Assembly: GCF_014633365.1 (NCBI RefSeq)
Contig: NC_068350.1
Span: 4,035,001 to 4,099,000, forward strand
DNA from: Diospyros lotus
Taxonomy: Eukaryota; Streptophyta; Magnoliopsida; Ericales; Ebenaceae
DNA length: 64,000 bases
Direction of reading: 5' to 3'
Shown: in pieces, positions 1 to 12,250 of the stretch
How positions within the stretch are numbered: the first letter of the stretch is position 1
How the letters are laid out: every line of letters starts with the position of its first letter
Notes under the pieces: model-generated
The model's database searches: none
What the model saw: only the letters and a program-made list of their open reading frames with translations
Told to the model about the DNA's origin: nothing
Program-made: the position numbers and the translations under genes

Positions 1-843
1 AATTTGGACTCGAGACAAGCACAAGCTCAAGTCTAAGCATGACAAAATTTTAAACAAGCAAACTAGAATCTATGGTCTTAAATAGAAAGAAAACAATTTA
101 TTCATTTACCCTCGAAATTGTTTCAACTAATAAACTTTGATAATAATAAGTCATATATAGTTTTTTAGCACAAGGGCAACTCTTTTAGGGATTTAGATGA
201 TTCCAATTGTGGCTTCACGGTTGAAATTTCATAATAGCAAAAGCTACTTACGAATCTTCCTAGTTCCTAATGTTATGTAGTTTATGATAATATTATTCAA
301 AATAAAAATATTATAAAAAAGTTAAAACAACTACTTTGTTTTTAGAAATTTTATGTCACTGACTCATAAAAATAAACATATTACTATTACATCATCGTAT
401 ATACATAATATTATAAAAAAAAAATTATACAAAAATTTCGTGCAAAATATAGTAGTTCTCTTTTAATCTATATATTGATAAGTAGAATAAGTGATTTATT
501 GTAATAATTTTTAACTTTTAATTTGCAAATGCATCAAGCGCATCGTTAATAATATTTTCTAAATAAAATTAATTTTATAACAAAAGATTATTTTCCTTCA
601 CATATACGTGACATAAAAGTTTGTAACAGAATAGGAAAAAATAAATTATGATTAGAAGCTAGAAAATCTTCTTGGCCATTGTAATTATTATGCTTATTAT
701 AGTAAAAGCAAGTTTAATTTGTACACATTATCATGTCAGATGATTTGTACTATATATGTGGGTCTTTTTGTCACAATCTATTTGTTTGTAGGACTGAATT
801 TTATGGAATTCGTGTTCATGGAAGAGTCGACTGTGCAAATGGT
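1..843. other. AT-rich intergenic sequence
   Basis: No coding region, RNA gene or clear repeat is visible. The sequence is AT-rich. The part next to 844 probably holds the 3'UTR and polyadenylation region of the TM9SF gene on the minus strand, but I cannot fix the end of that transcript. Confidence 0.5.
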
Positions 844-3800
844 TCAGCTGTCATGCTCGTGGACTGCCTTCTGTCTCTCGCGATGGACGAGGTAAGAGGA
901 GCAGAAGCCAACGGTTCCAAGCATCAGGAACAAAGCATAGAAGAAGCAAGCATCGTAGCACATGAACATGAACAGCTTCAAGGTGTTAATGGGCATATTC
1001 AATACTTCTGCATGGAAGTATATGCCGTACATAAACAAGAAGATTGCAGTTGAGCCCCCACGGAAGATCGACCTGCGAAGATAAAAACAGGAGATTTCGA
1101 TCTCTGTTGTTTCAAATAGTAAACTTGGGGAGACAATCTGAAAATGCACCAAATTTGGCCAAGTATCTGTTATGTGCTTTGAACTTCATTCTGCATATAT
1201 TCACTCTCCCTGATGTGCTAGGGAGATTGAAAACGCAATGGATGTCCACGGTTATCTCGCTTTTAAAGTGAAAAACAAATCAAACCTCTAAGAGACTCTG
1301 ACGGTAGGAATAGACTATAATAGTAGTATGTTCTACAGTTAAGATTCAAATCTCTCAACACATTGATTTTTCTGTGATTGCCTGGTGAACATGATTTATG
1401 AGGTATTGTCCAAACTAGGAAATTTACCTAGTGTAAAATAGGCAATATTAGCTACAAAATATAACATGGAATATTTTGTATATCAAGGTTATTAATAAAA
1501 AAAATATTGAATAAAAGTTGAAACTTTATTCGATAAGTGAGATTCAACTCAAACACACCTCTGTCTCACTCACACCTGAACACATACACCAGACACACAC
1601 CTTAAAACCTTAATATCTCTCTTATCTCCTTCTTTGTAATTTGACAAACCCCCCTTTCTTTCTTCTTCTTCCTCATTCTGGTCTCCTTTTTCCTTCCTCA
1701 CGCACCCTCATTCAAAACCCAAGTCCTATATTTACACTATTTCAAGGTCGGTGGCGAAAGATTGTAGAGAGAGGAGGGCAATTTCTGGAAAGAAGATTCT
1801 GGAGAAGACAGTCGGCGGGCAGTTTCTGAGAAGATGCTGGAGAAGGAAACATAGGGAGAGAAAATTCCGGAGAAGGAAAATAAGAGGAACAATTTCTGGA
1901 GAAGAAGAAGAAGAAGGAGAGTAGGCATTGGAAGAGAAGATTCCGGAGAAAGGGAGAAGTCGTCGGTGTGCTTCTACAAAAAGAAAAGAAAAGGAAAGGA
2001 AAAAAAGAAAAATAGGCAATATTACCTGCAAACGTTACATTGATGGAACATTTTGTACATTAAGTTGATGTTGATAAAAAAATCTCATGGCTACTTGGAG
2101 GCCAATTAATGAGACAGTTATCCATTTATCGTCTCATTACTTCAGGTAGTTACAAAATAACAGAATATCATAATTGCTTCTAATTGAATGATTTGATAAA
2201 AGCGAAAAGAAGACAAGAATTGAGTTATGATCTTCTTTTTCTTCTGTTCTTGAGTTTATGATATTTTATTTCTTTTTGGTCTCACTTAACAATGAGAGTA
2301 TTTTTTTCAAGAAAATTTGGAATTACTGTTTTTGACATATTAATTCGCAGGCATTAACAATTTGGAAGAACGATTACAGTTAGAATTCCTGCTTATTTAG
2401 ACATTTCATCAACCTCAAGAAACTGTATCAACATGACTGTTAGGCTGACTCGAAAGGTGGCATTTTCTATTCCGCAAGCTAAAAATTGGGAAGCTAAGGT
2501 GAGAAAATCAGTTCCAACAATGCTCACTATATACCTATTTTCCCTCGCCAAAATTTTGGCAAACTTTAAAAGGCTCGCCAATGTTGGCTATCAAAATCCA
2601 TGTAGTCTTCCTTGCCATCTCTCTCTCTCCCCTCCTTAACTGCAATCAACACAATAAGAATCCGACTAGACATGCGGAGGCTGAATTGGGCAGAGAAGAT
2701 GAGTTGTCAACAAAGGCAAAATTGATTGGAAAAGAGATGTGAGATCTGACGAACAAATTGTAGCGGTAGACGAGTTACAGACATCAGATCCAGAGATGGT
2801 GGCGAGGACGACTAGAACCAGCAGCGATAGCTATAACGATGTCTTTTTCGATGACAATGAGGAGTAGATCAGCCTAGTTTGTGATTTTGGATTTTTTTTG
2901 TATTGGATGAGTGATATTGTGTGTATTTCATTATTTGGTATATTTGATTATTGAGTTTATGTATGCGTGTATTTTATTATTTTGTATATTTGATTATTAA
3001 TTTTATATACGTATGTATTTGATTATTGATTATGTATTTTAAAATAAATAAAATTAAAATTTATTAATAAATAAATAAAATAAAGAGTCAAATATAAAGG
3101 AGAATAGAGAATGTTGTTCGAACAAACACAATTAAGAGGCAAAATCAAAATACGATGCGAATTGTTTATAATATAATATGGAGTAAGACGAAGAAGGTTA
3201 TTGTAGTTGGTCTTAAGCTATTTCTAACAAACTTTCATATCACAATCCCTATTATATTATAAATAATTTATTCTCTATTCTAATTTTATCTCGAACACTA
3301 TGTGCTCCAACAATACTCCTTATCTCTTCTCTATTTGACTCTTTATTTTATTTATTTATTAATAAACTTCAATTTTATTTATTTTATCTTATATATAATT
3401 TTTACTATTATAACAAATTATTATTTATTTTACAATTTAATAATAAATATTATGATATTAAATATTAATAATATTTAATATATTTTTAAATCAATTTATT
3501 AAACTAATAAATAATTAGATACATACATACACAAAATAATAAATAAAAAAATTCAAAAAAAATCACAAACCACTCGTTCTGCTCATTCTCGTCGTAGCTG
3601 ATCGTGGAGTCACCACAGCCATTCTATAAGCTGCCGATCGTTTGTGGAGTCGCCACAATCAATCATTCTGCTGGTCGTTACAAATATTAGATCAAGTGGT
3701 CGATTTGTCTTCCACCACGCCGACACCTCTCTTCTCTAGTTGATCATTCTCTTTTTCGGCTGATGTCGTCCTCTTCTAATGTTGACGACCGTTGTGGGGG

Positions 3801-6800
3801 AGAAATGACAATATTGTCCTTGTTGATTTCGATCGCCACAATTGGGGATGATTTTGAGATTCGTCAGAAATTTGACGAATGGATTTGGTGATTGCAAGGC
3901 TGTTGGAGGCGTGATTTTAGGGTTGGTTCGTCAAATTTTCCCTTGACGATCGATTTAGCAACTGTTGTAGATTTACCAGGAAATTATGGAAATGGACACC
4001 AGACACGTGCGGCTCTTCAGGGGATCAAAAGGAAAGAGACAGAAAAAAGAAATAAGTTCCCATTCAGTTTTCACAGCTTGTCTCACTACTGTTTTGATAA
4101 TCAAGAAGGACAATGAGGAAGCCATGCACTCCAGTATTTACTGAATTTGGGAGAAGAACATATTTTTTTCTGGTTTGCATTTGAGAGGACTTTCATCTAA
4201 GACTAGAATTGACCTGGCAAAAACAGTACACTCTAATTTTAAGACAGTATAATCTCCAAGTCCAAGTGACACCCACCAGTTCACAATAAATAAGCACGGA
4301 AAAGTAAACAGAAGGAAATTTTAAGAGTAATACCTCCACCACCAGTCCTCGTCTTGCAGCTTGCAAAATTGAATCTGTGTGAAAATAATGGCCACCAGAA
4401 TAGTCGCTAGAATGAGCAAAATGAAGGTTGTCAACAGGAGGGTGAATGAACCACAGACCCTGAGGTTCAATAGGCTTCGATATATGGTGTCCAGATCCCT
4501 GAATATTAACATAAAAGGAAAAAGGCCTCCAAGAAACATATGAGCAGGTGTCTTCATGTACCAAGGTACCGGATGAGCCACCCCTTGGACTCTGCTGGTA
4601 GCACAAGGCAATGGAGGTACGGATCTAAAGTCCTTATATCCGCTCCTCCCAGCATAAACTAGAGATGAAAATGAACCAGCCGCCCATATGAAAAAAGTTG
4701 GAGCCATGGCGCCAATATCTGTATCAATGACCCCGAATACTAATTTTGATACTGAATTCGTGAATATGAATGTCAAGCAGACTGGGGCAAGGCAAATGCA
4801 GCCAGTCTGGAAAAGACATTCTTTCTGCACAGATGATTATTTGTAACATGACTAGAAAAAATCATTAACGGGAAGGAACATAAAAGGAAGTAAATTATGT
4901 ACACAAATAGAACTGTACCCATCCAATTCCAGTTTCCCTGTAATTTGTGTGAAATGCAGTTGCCACATATCCAGAAACCACAAATGCCATTCCATGTACC
5001 ATGAGAGTCGATCTAATCATAGTAAATTGATTGCAGCGCCCAACAAATCCAACATATGCCAGTATGAATAAGGTGCAGCATCTGTGACCAAGAAACAACA
5101 ATAAGAATGGTTGATTATACTCTATTTAAATGCAGGAGCTGGTAATATAATACCTGAAAAACTTTATTAACTTTCCAAGCTTCTGATGCAATAAATAAAT
5201 GGCGAAGCCATGATGGACTTGGAATTTGTTCTTTGTGATTGAATCCAAACACTGAATCACCTGTTTTCGGCTCTCTGTGTGAGCATTTTGATGGTATTCT
5301 TTAATTATCTAACTAAAGCCAGTATTATACACTACTCTAGACCAAGTTTTGGCTAACTAATGTTCATGGAGGAAGCCTATGTAGAAAGACAGATGCACTT
5401 CGTGTCAGACGTCACATACACTGACTTGTGCATCCCCCCACCTGATGCACAGCCAGATTTCCGGATTAAAGTTACAACATCACATAAGGAAGCAATGGAG
5501 AGCTACATTATAGGTAATTTACAATGTCCTAGTCATTTTCAATACAAAGTTGGGGTTCATGCTATAGAGGTCAGAACCATGAAAAGATAGAATAAATTTG
5601 ACTTGTGTGCCACGCAGTAGAAGTGCAATTCACGAATGATTTCTACAAGCATGGAGTGAGTCATGTCATGGAGGTCATAAAAAGCATGTCAGCTTAAACA
5701 ATAATTTAGTGGCTCACAAAATGAATAGCTGAATGCCGGTTCCCAGGATGGCACCAAGCAAGGATGTGAATCGAGGACATCTGCATCTATGACCATGAGT
5801 TCGCCTCAAATCCCTGCAATTAACAGCAGGAATATAAGAAGACACTGCAAACAGTATGCTTCTTGCCTACACTACCATAAGGCAAAGGTCACGGTGACAT
5901 ACCTTTTGAGGTAACTTCTATAGTATGGGACAATTATGATCGTGAGCATTCCAATCCATACGCAAATGAGAAATATGAATATCAAAAAGGAAATATCTTT
6001 TTCTTGCTTTACAGGGCTCTCGTCAGTATATTTGCGTTTATTCCAGGAGACAGAATACGTGAATTTCACTGTCCTACCAGAATCTTCAGTTATATCAACA
6101 GCAGAACTGAGTTCACCCATGACTAGAATGTTCTTTACTCGATCCCCAATGGAATTGGCATAGAAATGAATATGTTTGACAAGATAATACCTAATATTTG
6201 AAGAATTCTCACTCTCTACTCCAACCTCCCCTACAAGCCATTGCATACGAATGTTGTTGTAGAACATCTCAAAAACAAATTCGTTATGGATTGCTTTCCT
6301 AAACATTGCAACATCATCAGATGTCAGCTTCTTCTCACATAGTGTTTCTTCAATTTTGTCAACTTTAAAGTTTAGCTGGTATTGAGTATTGGTGAAGCAG
6401 TCGCCCTCCAAAATCTCTTCCAGGAATGTCCAATTTGTTACTGGAGCTGCAGTTCATTAGTAACTTTTGTCAGTCTTATTAGTTCTTTCTTTTAGCAGTC
6501 CATGTAGGTGATTAAAAAACAGCTAATATGTTGCATATGAAATTAAACATATTGAAAGCAGTTACTGTTGTCTCTTTATTTTAGCAGTCCATATGAAATT
6601 AAACTTGATTGGAAAACAGCTATATGTGGCATCATATATGTAGTAAGCATCAATATCTTTATTTCTAAAATTCACTCTTACATCCTGGAGGGCAGAAAGG
6701 CAGTTTGAAGTATGGGAAAGTGGAGCTGCAATAACAGAAACGCTTCAATTAAGTAAAAGGAAACAATAAACAAGAGACACACCAAAGGATTCAAAGCAAA

Positions 6801-7671
6801 TGTTACATAAAATTACGATGATGAACAGATAACTTGAGATGGAATTCGATGCGCATCCAACTCTATAAACTCACAGATACATTTCCACATGTACATACAT
6901 ACAGAATGTGCTTGCAGATATTTTTAACAATAATCACAGAGATTTCATCTAGATATTTGTTATATACATCGTTCTCATGAACGTTTCGTGCTTCTTGTAA
7001 GCATTTGCATATATGTACATGTTTTTAAATCTCTATTTTGTGAATAAAACCAACACACACTATATTCACACTCTAAACAGAGGGGTGTACCAGCGTTCAT
7101 GCTTAAGCGAATATATACACATATCGTCCAAGGCTTTTAGATTGAATCGAAGAATTATCGATTTCGGAACATTCCACAAATCGCCTAAGAGTACATATGA
7201 GAACAGAGTACAGAAAACAGATTAAGTTAAATTCGAAACAGAATAATCAATGATTAAGAACTGCCAAACAAAGTAGAATAGTACTGCATAGAATGAAAGC
7301 GAATATATGCACGTAATTTCCAAGAAAGTTTTTCGGATTAAATCAAAGAAAGTTTTTGAGTTCAGCACATTCTACGGATCACTTATAAAAGAGTACATAT
7401 GAAAACAGAGTAGAGATTCAGGAAACAGAGATATTAAATTCGAAACGGAGTAATCAATGATTAAGAACTGAGACACATAGTAGAATAGTATTGCACAGAA
7501 TTGAAGCGAATACCAGCTATCATACGAAGGATAAATTTTGCCAGCGAACAGCGGGATCCGTTCTCCATATTTGAAACGGCGATCCTGCGGCATGTCGATC
7601 ATATACAAAAGGTAGACCATTAGAGCAGTGACTAGGATAGCTATGGCGGTTGTGCTCCAACCTGAAGCCAT
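844..7671 (-). CDS. Transmembrane nine (TM9SF/EMP70) family protein, seven exons, 574 aa
   Basis: Members of this family are nine-pass membrane proteins of Golgi and endosomes that act in membrane-protein sorting. Coding exons on the minus strand are 7514-7671, 6682-6725, 5903-6446, 5718-5813, 4919-5081, 4334-4824 and 844-1072. All junctions are GT..AG and the phases close to 1725 nt including TGA. Residues 9-25 form a signal anchor. GERIPLFAGKIYP and LPFC match the family start. The lumenal domain contains a C..KLTSDDVAMFRKAI stretch. A membrane segment near 220-244 opens the multi-pass half, which includes PPLPC, PWYMK, EDWWWR, GGST and FLMLGTVGF. EDWWWR is split across the last intron and is restored exactly by joining 4334 to 1072. 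The length is slightly short for the family (about 590-660 aa). The C-terminus reads VHRERQKAVHEHDS rather than the usual ending in a KXD/E motif. Family assignment is firm; expression is not known. Confidence 0.9.
1436..2083. repeat. Direct repeats flanking a purine-rich insert
   Basis: A segment beginning AAAATAGGCAATATTA occurs at about 1436-1505 and again at about 2009-2083 in the same orientation, with most of 70 bases shared, including TTTTGTA and a closing run of A. Between them lies about 500 bp that becomes purine-rich on the plus strand, with repeated CCGGAGAAGG/CTGGAGAAG words. It may be a small insertion with duplicated ends or an unequal duplication. Confidence 0.5.
2880..3600. 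repeat. Long AT-rich inverted repeat (foldback) in the TM9SF intron
   Basis: The word ATAAATAAAATAAAGAGTCA near 3070-3089 recurs as its reverse complement near 3337-3356. Similarity continues inward through an AGAATAGAGAATG-like stretch to a loop near 3200. It continues outward as TTTGTGATTTT (about 2879) against the complement of AAAATCACAAACCAC (about 3561). This is the layout of a foldback or MITE pair. I see no clear target-site duplication. Confidence 0.55.
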
Positions 7672-7900
7672 TTGAGAGTGGCAGAGAGTTTGAAGAGGTT
7701 GAAGTGAGAGAAGAATGGAATTTATGTGACAACAGGGCGTTTGAAGAGCTGGAATGGAGGGAAATTGAGAGAGTATACTGTGCGGCTGTTTTGTTGCTTC
7801 CAGGTATACATCCCCGCCTGCAAATACTCAGCTTCCTGTAATTAAAAATTTGTGAGGCTCGGGTGCTGTATTGAGCTCGAGTTGAATTCAAAATTTCGAG
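7672..7900 (-). promoter_or_regulatory. Proximal upstream region of the TM9SF gene
   Basis: This is the only sequence between the TM9SF start codon (7669-7671) and a MITE-like element beginning at about 7901. It should contain the 5'UTR and core promoter. The minus strand shows a CT-rich leader just before the ATG. I cannot fix the transcription start or a convincing TATA box. Confidence 0.35.
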
Positions 7901-8977
7901 GTTGTTTGGCTTCACGGTTTGACCACGTATAAGTTATTTTGCAACTAATAAATTGTATAACTTTTGATAGTTAAGTATTTGATATAAATTATAAGCGTAA
8001 AAATTGTCTTACTTAAAAGCTGTTCTAAGAGTGTTTACCAAAAGTTGGTATCCCAACTTTGTCAAAAAATGCTACTAGGTTGACCAACAAAATTATCAAA
8101 ATGCCTTAAAATATTTTTCATATTTACGCGCGTACCTTTCATAATCGTTACATCTTTTCCCCAAAACTTTTTCTCCATCATCTTCTTCGAAGCTCTGCTT
8201 TGCCATAACTATCGTCGCAGCCGTCGCCCCTCCTCCATACTACCATAGCCGTCGTCCAGTTGGGCCACCGCAAGCAACCTTATTCCAAATTCGGGTCACG
8301 GAATTATCAGTCATTCTTCCAGATTCATCGCAGCAAGCGGCCTTTGATTTTGGGTCGCACCATCACCTCCGCCTCATTCTTCTCCAGACTCGTTGTTGCC
8401 GCCTTCTTCTTCTTCAGATCCATCGTTGCAAGACCGACTTCCTCTCCAGATTAGACGTCGCTTTTGTCGTCCTTGGTGGGTCTTCTCGTTGTTGCGCCAT
8501 CGTCGTCTCTACGTCTTGCATATATATGACTGCATATATATGACAACTATTTTGATAAAATATAAAAATAAAAGAATTTTTTATAATGTATCAAGATATA
8601 TATTTAATATTTTTACGCACTAAACCTAAATTAATAAATATAAAGTATTGTATTAATATTTTTTTAATAATTATGTATAATTTATCAACTTGTATTTTAT
8701 TAATTAGAAATTAATTTATAATTTTTTTTTATCAAAAATAGTATTTTTATGTTTTTTAATTATAATATTATTCAATATCATGTCTATTTTAATCTTTTTA
8801 TCAAGTTTTGACAGTTTATCAGTTTTTACAAACTAAACACATAATTATTAATTGATAACTTAAAAGTACATTTATCTAAACACATTATCAACTTAAACAT
8901 TATATAACTTTTATATCAAAAGCTAATTAATTTAAAAACTCTAATAAAAAACGATAAGCCAAATAGTCTCTTAGGCT
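7901..8977. mobile_element. Non-autonomous hAT-like element, copy 1 (1.08 kb)
   Basis: The left end carries GTTTGGCTTCACGGTTTGACC. The right end reads, in reverse complement, TTTGGCTTATCGTTTT. Subterminal AT-rich sequence surrounds a GC- and CTTCTTC-rich core (8160-8520). The right arm shares the words ATTAATTGATAACTTAAAA and AAACTAAACACAT with the element at 44565-45447, so both belong to one family. No transposase is encoded and ORFs in the core are low-complexity. Superfamily assignment is tentative because I do not see a clean 8-bp target duplication. Confidence 0.6.
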
Positions 8978-9811
8978 CAATCCCATTTATTAACAAGTTA
9001 TATATAGACAGCGGTGCACCTTGGGGAGGGCTGGCTCCCTAGCTATCAATCCGCCCCTTACATAAATTGTAGCTTGACTCATTTATAAATAAATATTTTT
9101 ATAAATTTAAAATTTAAAATTCATTTTAAACTTAATTTCAAAATCATTTAAACCTCAAATCAGTAACCATTTCTATTAATATCCAAAAACTAGTATTAAT
9201 TGAACAGGCCACAAGCTAAACTCACATAATTTTAATTATTTTAATAGATATGTAATATTATTAAGTAAAACATACAAAATTAGTGTATTTTAACATATTT
9301 TGAATAATATAAGTTATGATAAAAAAAAAAAAAAAACACGCACCTAATGAGGCATAAGTGACCATACAATCAAACACTTAAAAGGCCTATATGATATTAT
9401 TGTATTGTATTATATTGTGTGTGTGTGTGTGTGTTTTTTTATGCTATGTTGTAAAATTAGTGTAAAAAAAATAGTCTCAAATAATTGTAGATAACTCGGT
9501 GCTTATTAATATTAAAAGTAAGAAAGAAATGTGATTTATATTATAAATGCCTTAACTTATATTTTTAAAGAAACAATTATAGCTTTAAAATAAAGTTATG
9601 ATTTACTAAATTAAATATTGTTTTTCTTGAACTTTCAAAATATTAACAAACTTCTTTATGAATCTAAACCACTTAAGTACATAAACTTAATTTGTTTTTA
9701 ATTGAGTTTAAAACCTAGTTTATATTTATCTATTTAATTTGATAAATAAATAAATAAACCCAAATCAAATTAGGTTAGCATTCGACAGAACTTTAAAAAT
9801 AAAACAATTCG

Positions 9812-10125
9812 AAATGAGCTTAATAATCGAACCAAATTGACTGAAATTCTAGAGCAACTAAATAGATTGAACTAATCAAAGAAAACTTTAACTCAGTCAA
9901 TTAACTGAACAAATCAAAATGAGCTTAATAATTGAACCAAATTAATTGAAATTCTTAGACAATTGAGTAGACTGAACTAACCAAGAAAAACTTCGATTTA
10001 GTTAATTAATTGAACAAACCAAAATAAGCTTAATAATTGAACCAAATTAACTGAAATTCTTGAGCCACTAGAGAGACTAAACTAACCAAAGAAAACTCTG
10101 ATTTAGTCAATTAACTGAACAAACC
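9812..10125. repeat. Minisatellite, three units of about 105 bp
   Basis: The word GAGCTTAATAATcGAACCAA starts at 9816 and recurs at 9921 and, with one change, at 10026, giving a constant period of 105 bp. Each unit also carries GAAATTCT and a closing TTAACTGAACAAA-type segment. The units differ by scattered substitutions, so the array is not recent. Confidence 0.8.
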
Positions 10126-10389
10126 AAACATTAAACAATTCTAAAAGAAAACTTGAAAATCAAATAAATTAAAAGAAAACCATGATGTTTAGCCAATAAC
10201 AATTCAAAATATCAACAATTCTAAACAAAAAAAAAGTACCAAACCAATCTATGCCTACATTTTTGAGGAAGTAGAGGCACAGAAGGGAGCAAGATTATTG
10301 GAGCTTGGAGAGGAAGATGGACTAAATTGACAAAAAAAAAGACAAAGACAATGAAAACTTGAAAATGATGATTGAACGAAAAGAGAAGA

Positions 10390-10790
10390 AAAGAGAAGAG
10401 AGTTAGCAAAATGAGAATCGAAGACAACGAAAATGACAAACAGACAAAGAGACAAGAAAAGAAAAGAAAGTCGGTAAAGTGAGGACCAAAGACAACAAAG
10501 ATGGCAAATAGACGAAGAGACAAGAAAAAATAAGAAAGTTGATGAAGTAAGGACTAGAGACAATAAAAAAGATCAATGGACAAAAAGATAAGAGAAACGA
10601 GTTAGCAAAGAGAATTGATGAAGTAAGGACTGGAGACAATAAAAAAGATCAATGGACAAAAAGATAAGAGAAACGGGTTAGCAAAGTGAGGATTGAGGAC
10701 AACGAAGATGACGATGAAACGATAAAACAAGATAAGAGAAGAGAGTTGATAAAATAAGGACCGAAAATGACAAAAGGACTAATCTGACCA
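10390..10790. repeat. Purine-rich minisatellite, period about 70-80 bp
   Basis: Repeated words such as GTTAGCAAA, GAGGACCAAAGACAAC and GACAAGAAAA recur through the stretch. The two best copies, beginning GATGAAGTAAGGACT at 10541 and 10617 (period 76), are nearly identical, while outer copies are degenerate. The plus strand is almost entirely purine. Confidence 0.7.
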
Positions 10791-11005
10791 ATTGGAGTAC
10801 TTGAAGACAACAAAGAAACAATGGAAGGGGGAAGAGTCGAAGACGATGGAAAGTGTGAAGATCGGATTTATAAAAGAGGAGACAAATACGATAAAAACTT
10901 CAAGACGTAGAGATAAGGGAGCCAATAGTAGCAAGTTGCAATACCGTAGTCAAAAAGTGGGCAGTGGGTAGGGGCAAAGGCATAGCCTGCTTGCTTTAGA
11001 ATTAA

Positions 11006-11237
11006 GGGTGCGTTTGATAGGGTGGAAAATGAGGGTGGAATTTATTTTCCACCCAAATTCTAAGAAATTCTATCAAACAGTTTTTTCTTTCCATGGAATT
11101 CGAATTCCATTTTATTTCAAAAAGTGGAGATTTTTTTTGAAATCAAGGAATTTGAATTCTTAGGGGGTGGGGTGAGAATTGGAATTCCATGGAATTAAAA
11201 TTCCATCCTATTTTTCATCCTCCAATCAAACGCACCC
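11006..11237. mobile_element. MITE with GGGTGCGTTTGAT terminal inverted repeats (232 bp)
   Basis: The element starts GGGTGCGTTTGATAGGG and ends in the reverse complement of GGGTGCGTTTGATTGGAGG, so the outer 13 bases match exactly. Inside are further inverted words around GGAATTCCAT/ATGGAATTC. It has no coding capacity. The flanks ATTAA and GAGAT do not form a clear target duplication, so the superfamily is unsettled (the termini resemble hAT-type MITEs). Confidence 0.8.
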
Positions 11238-11799
11238 GAGATTTTAATTTTTAGACTTTTAGAATTCAAATTGTACATATTATATAATATAATGTTATGC
11301 TCAAAATAAAACTATTTTATTATATTTCGATTGATTTGATTATTTTATTAAATTACTTAAAAATTAACTAAATTAAATTAATAATTTTAATCAATTCAAT
11401 TCAATTTAATTTACACAAATTTTTGCAAATCCCTACTAGTCACGATCGAACGCTTCTCTTCATTTGCCACCCTAATTTTGATATCTCTCTTTAACTATAA
11501 TTTTTTATTATTTAAAAGTATTTTTCTTTTTTTACATCACTAAGTATTTTTATTGATCTTTTAAAAGAATTATTTTTATTCTGATGCTTGAAAAAAAAGA
11601 CTTGTGAAATGATCAGGACTAGAAAAAGTAATGGTCACCACACAATCCGGACAGACTCCACGTGTTTTGATCATACTGTACTGGATCTCTTGATATTCAT
11701 CTAAACCGCCTGATTTGGGATGTACTGTGGTTTCGACTTTCCGTTTCACTCTCTTGAAGCCGTCCATTAATTGCGCCATTTACTCTCGATCTCGAAAAT

Positions 11800-12250
11800 T
11801 TGCAGGCGATCCGTCGCTTCTTCGGCGGAGAACACAGAACCGCTGCTTTTCATCATCGAGCCCTAACCTTGACAGCCGGACGGATGCCATTTCATCCATG
11901 GCCGCGGCAGCCCGTGGCCGGTAACGGCGATTCTTTCCTGATCTCTCTATTCCTTCGATTCTGTACGCCTACTGTACAGCTGTACCGATCTGTTTCATAC
12001 ATCTAAATTACGCATATCGATCGTTTCCTGTACATGAATGTGTATATTGCTGATGTACTCGTATGTATGTATATATTTTTAGCGGATATATGTTTATTTA
12101 CATATGCATACATGCATCTATCATCTATGTATGTGAAATACCTCTGCATATTTGTGCATCTCTTCAAGCATACATCCGGCAAATGTGGCGCGTTAGTAGT
12201 GGTTAACAGAAACTTTTCCCTTTTCGATACGTGTCGGTCAGAAGTCCAAT
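11800..12250 (+). repeat. Diverged duplication, copy 1
   Basis: After an acceptor-like CAG, this segment reads GCGATCCGTCGCTTCTT and later has CATCATCGAGCCCTAA, TACAGCTGTACCGATCTGTT and TTAGCGGATATA. The same words in the same order occur at 14110-14520. The similarity is patchy with indels. Short ORFs cross it but none is shared between the copies, which argues against a conserved protein. Confidence 0.55.

Larger units (their letters stand above)
1073..4333 (-). other. Last intron of the TM9SF gene (3.26 kb) with repeats
   Basis: This intron separates the WWWR exon from the final exon. It holds a purine-rich stretch at about 1740-2010, a pair of about 75-bp direct repeats at 1436 and 2009, and a large AT-rich inverted repeat centred near 3200. 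No other gene is supported; short ORFs at 3892 and 2433 match nothing I recognise. Confidence 0.75.
8978..11005. other. AT-rich intergenic region with two minisatellites
   Basis: No gene is supported. The stretch contains a short GT microsatellite near 9418-9434 and two tandem arrays described separately. Minus-strand ORFs at 10221-10639 are Leu/Ser/Phe-rich translations of a purine-rich minisatellite and not credible proteins. Confidence 0.6.

Noticed and set aside
5360..5590. 76-codon plus-strand ORF and the minus-strand stretch at about 5158-5275 as an extra TM9SF exon
   Set aside because: The family alignment runs directly from GTGIQLFIL to CCTLFILAY with correct phase, leaving no room for an extra exon, and the plus ORF has no family match.
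10221..10639. Overlapping minus-strand ORFs rich in Leu, Ser, Phe and Cys
   Set aside because: They translate a purine-rich minisatellite in several frames and have low-complexity composition.
11576..11779. 67-codon minus ORF as a real gene
   Set aside because: No recognised family and no supporting exon; kept only as a note in the regional entry.
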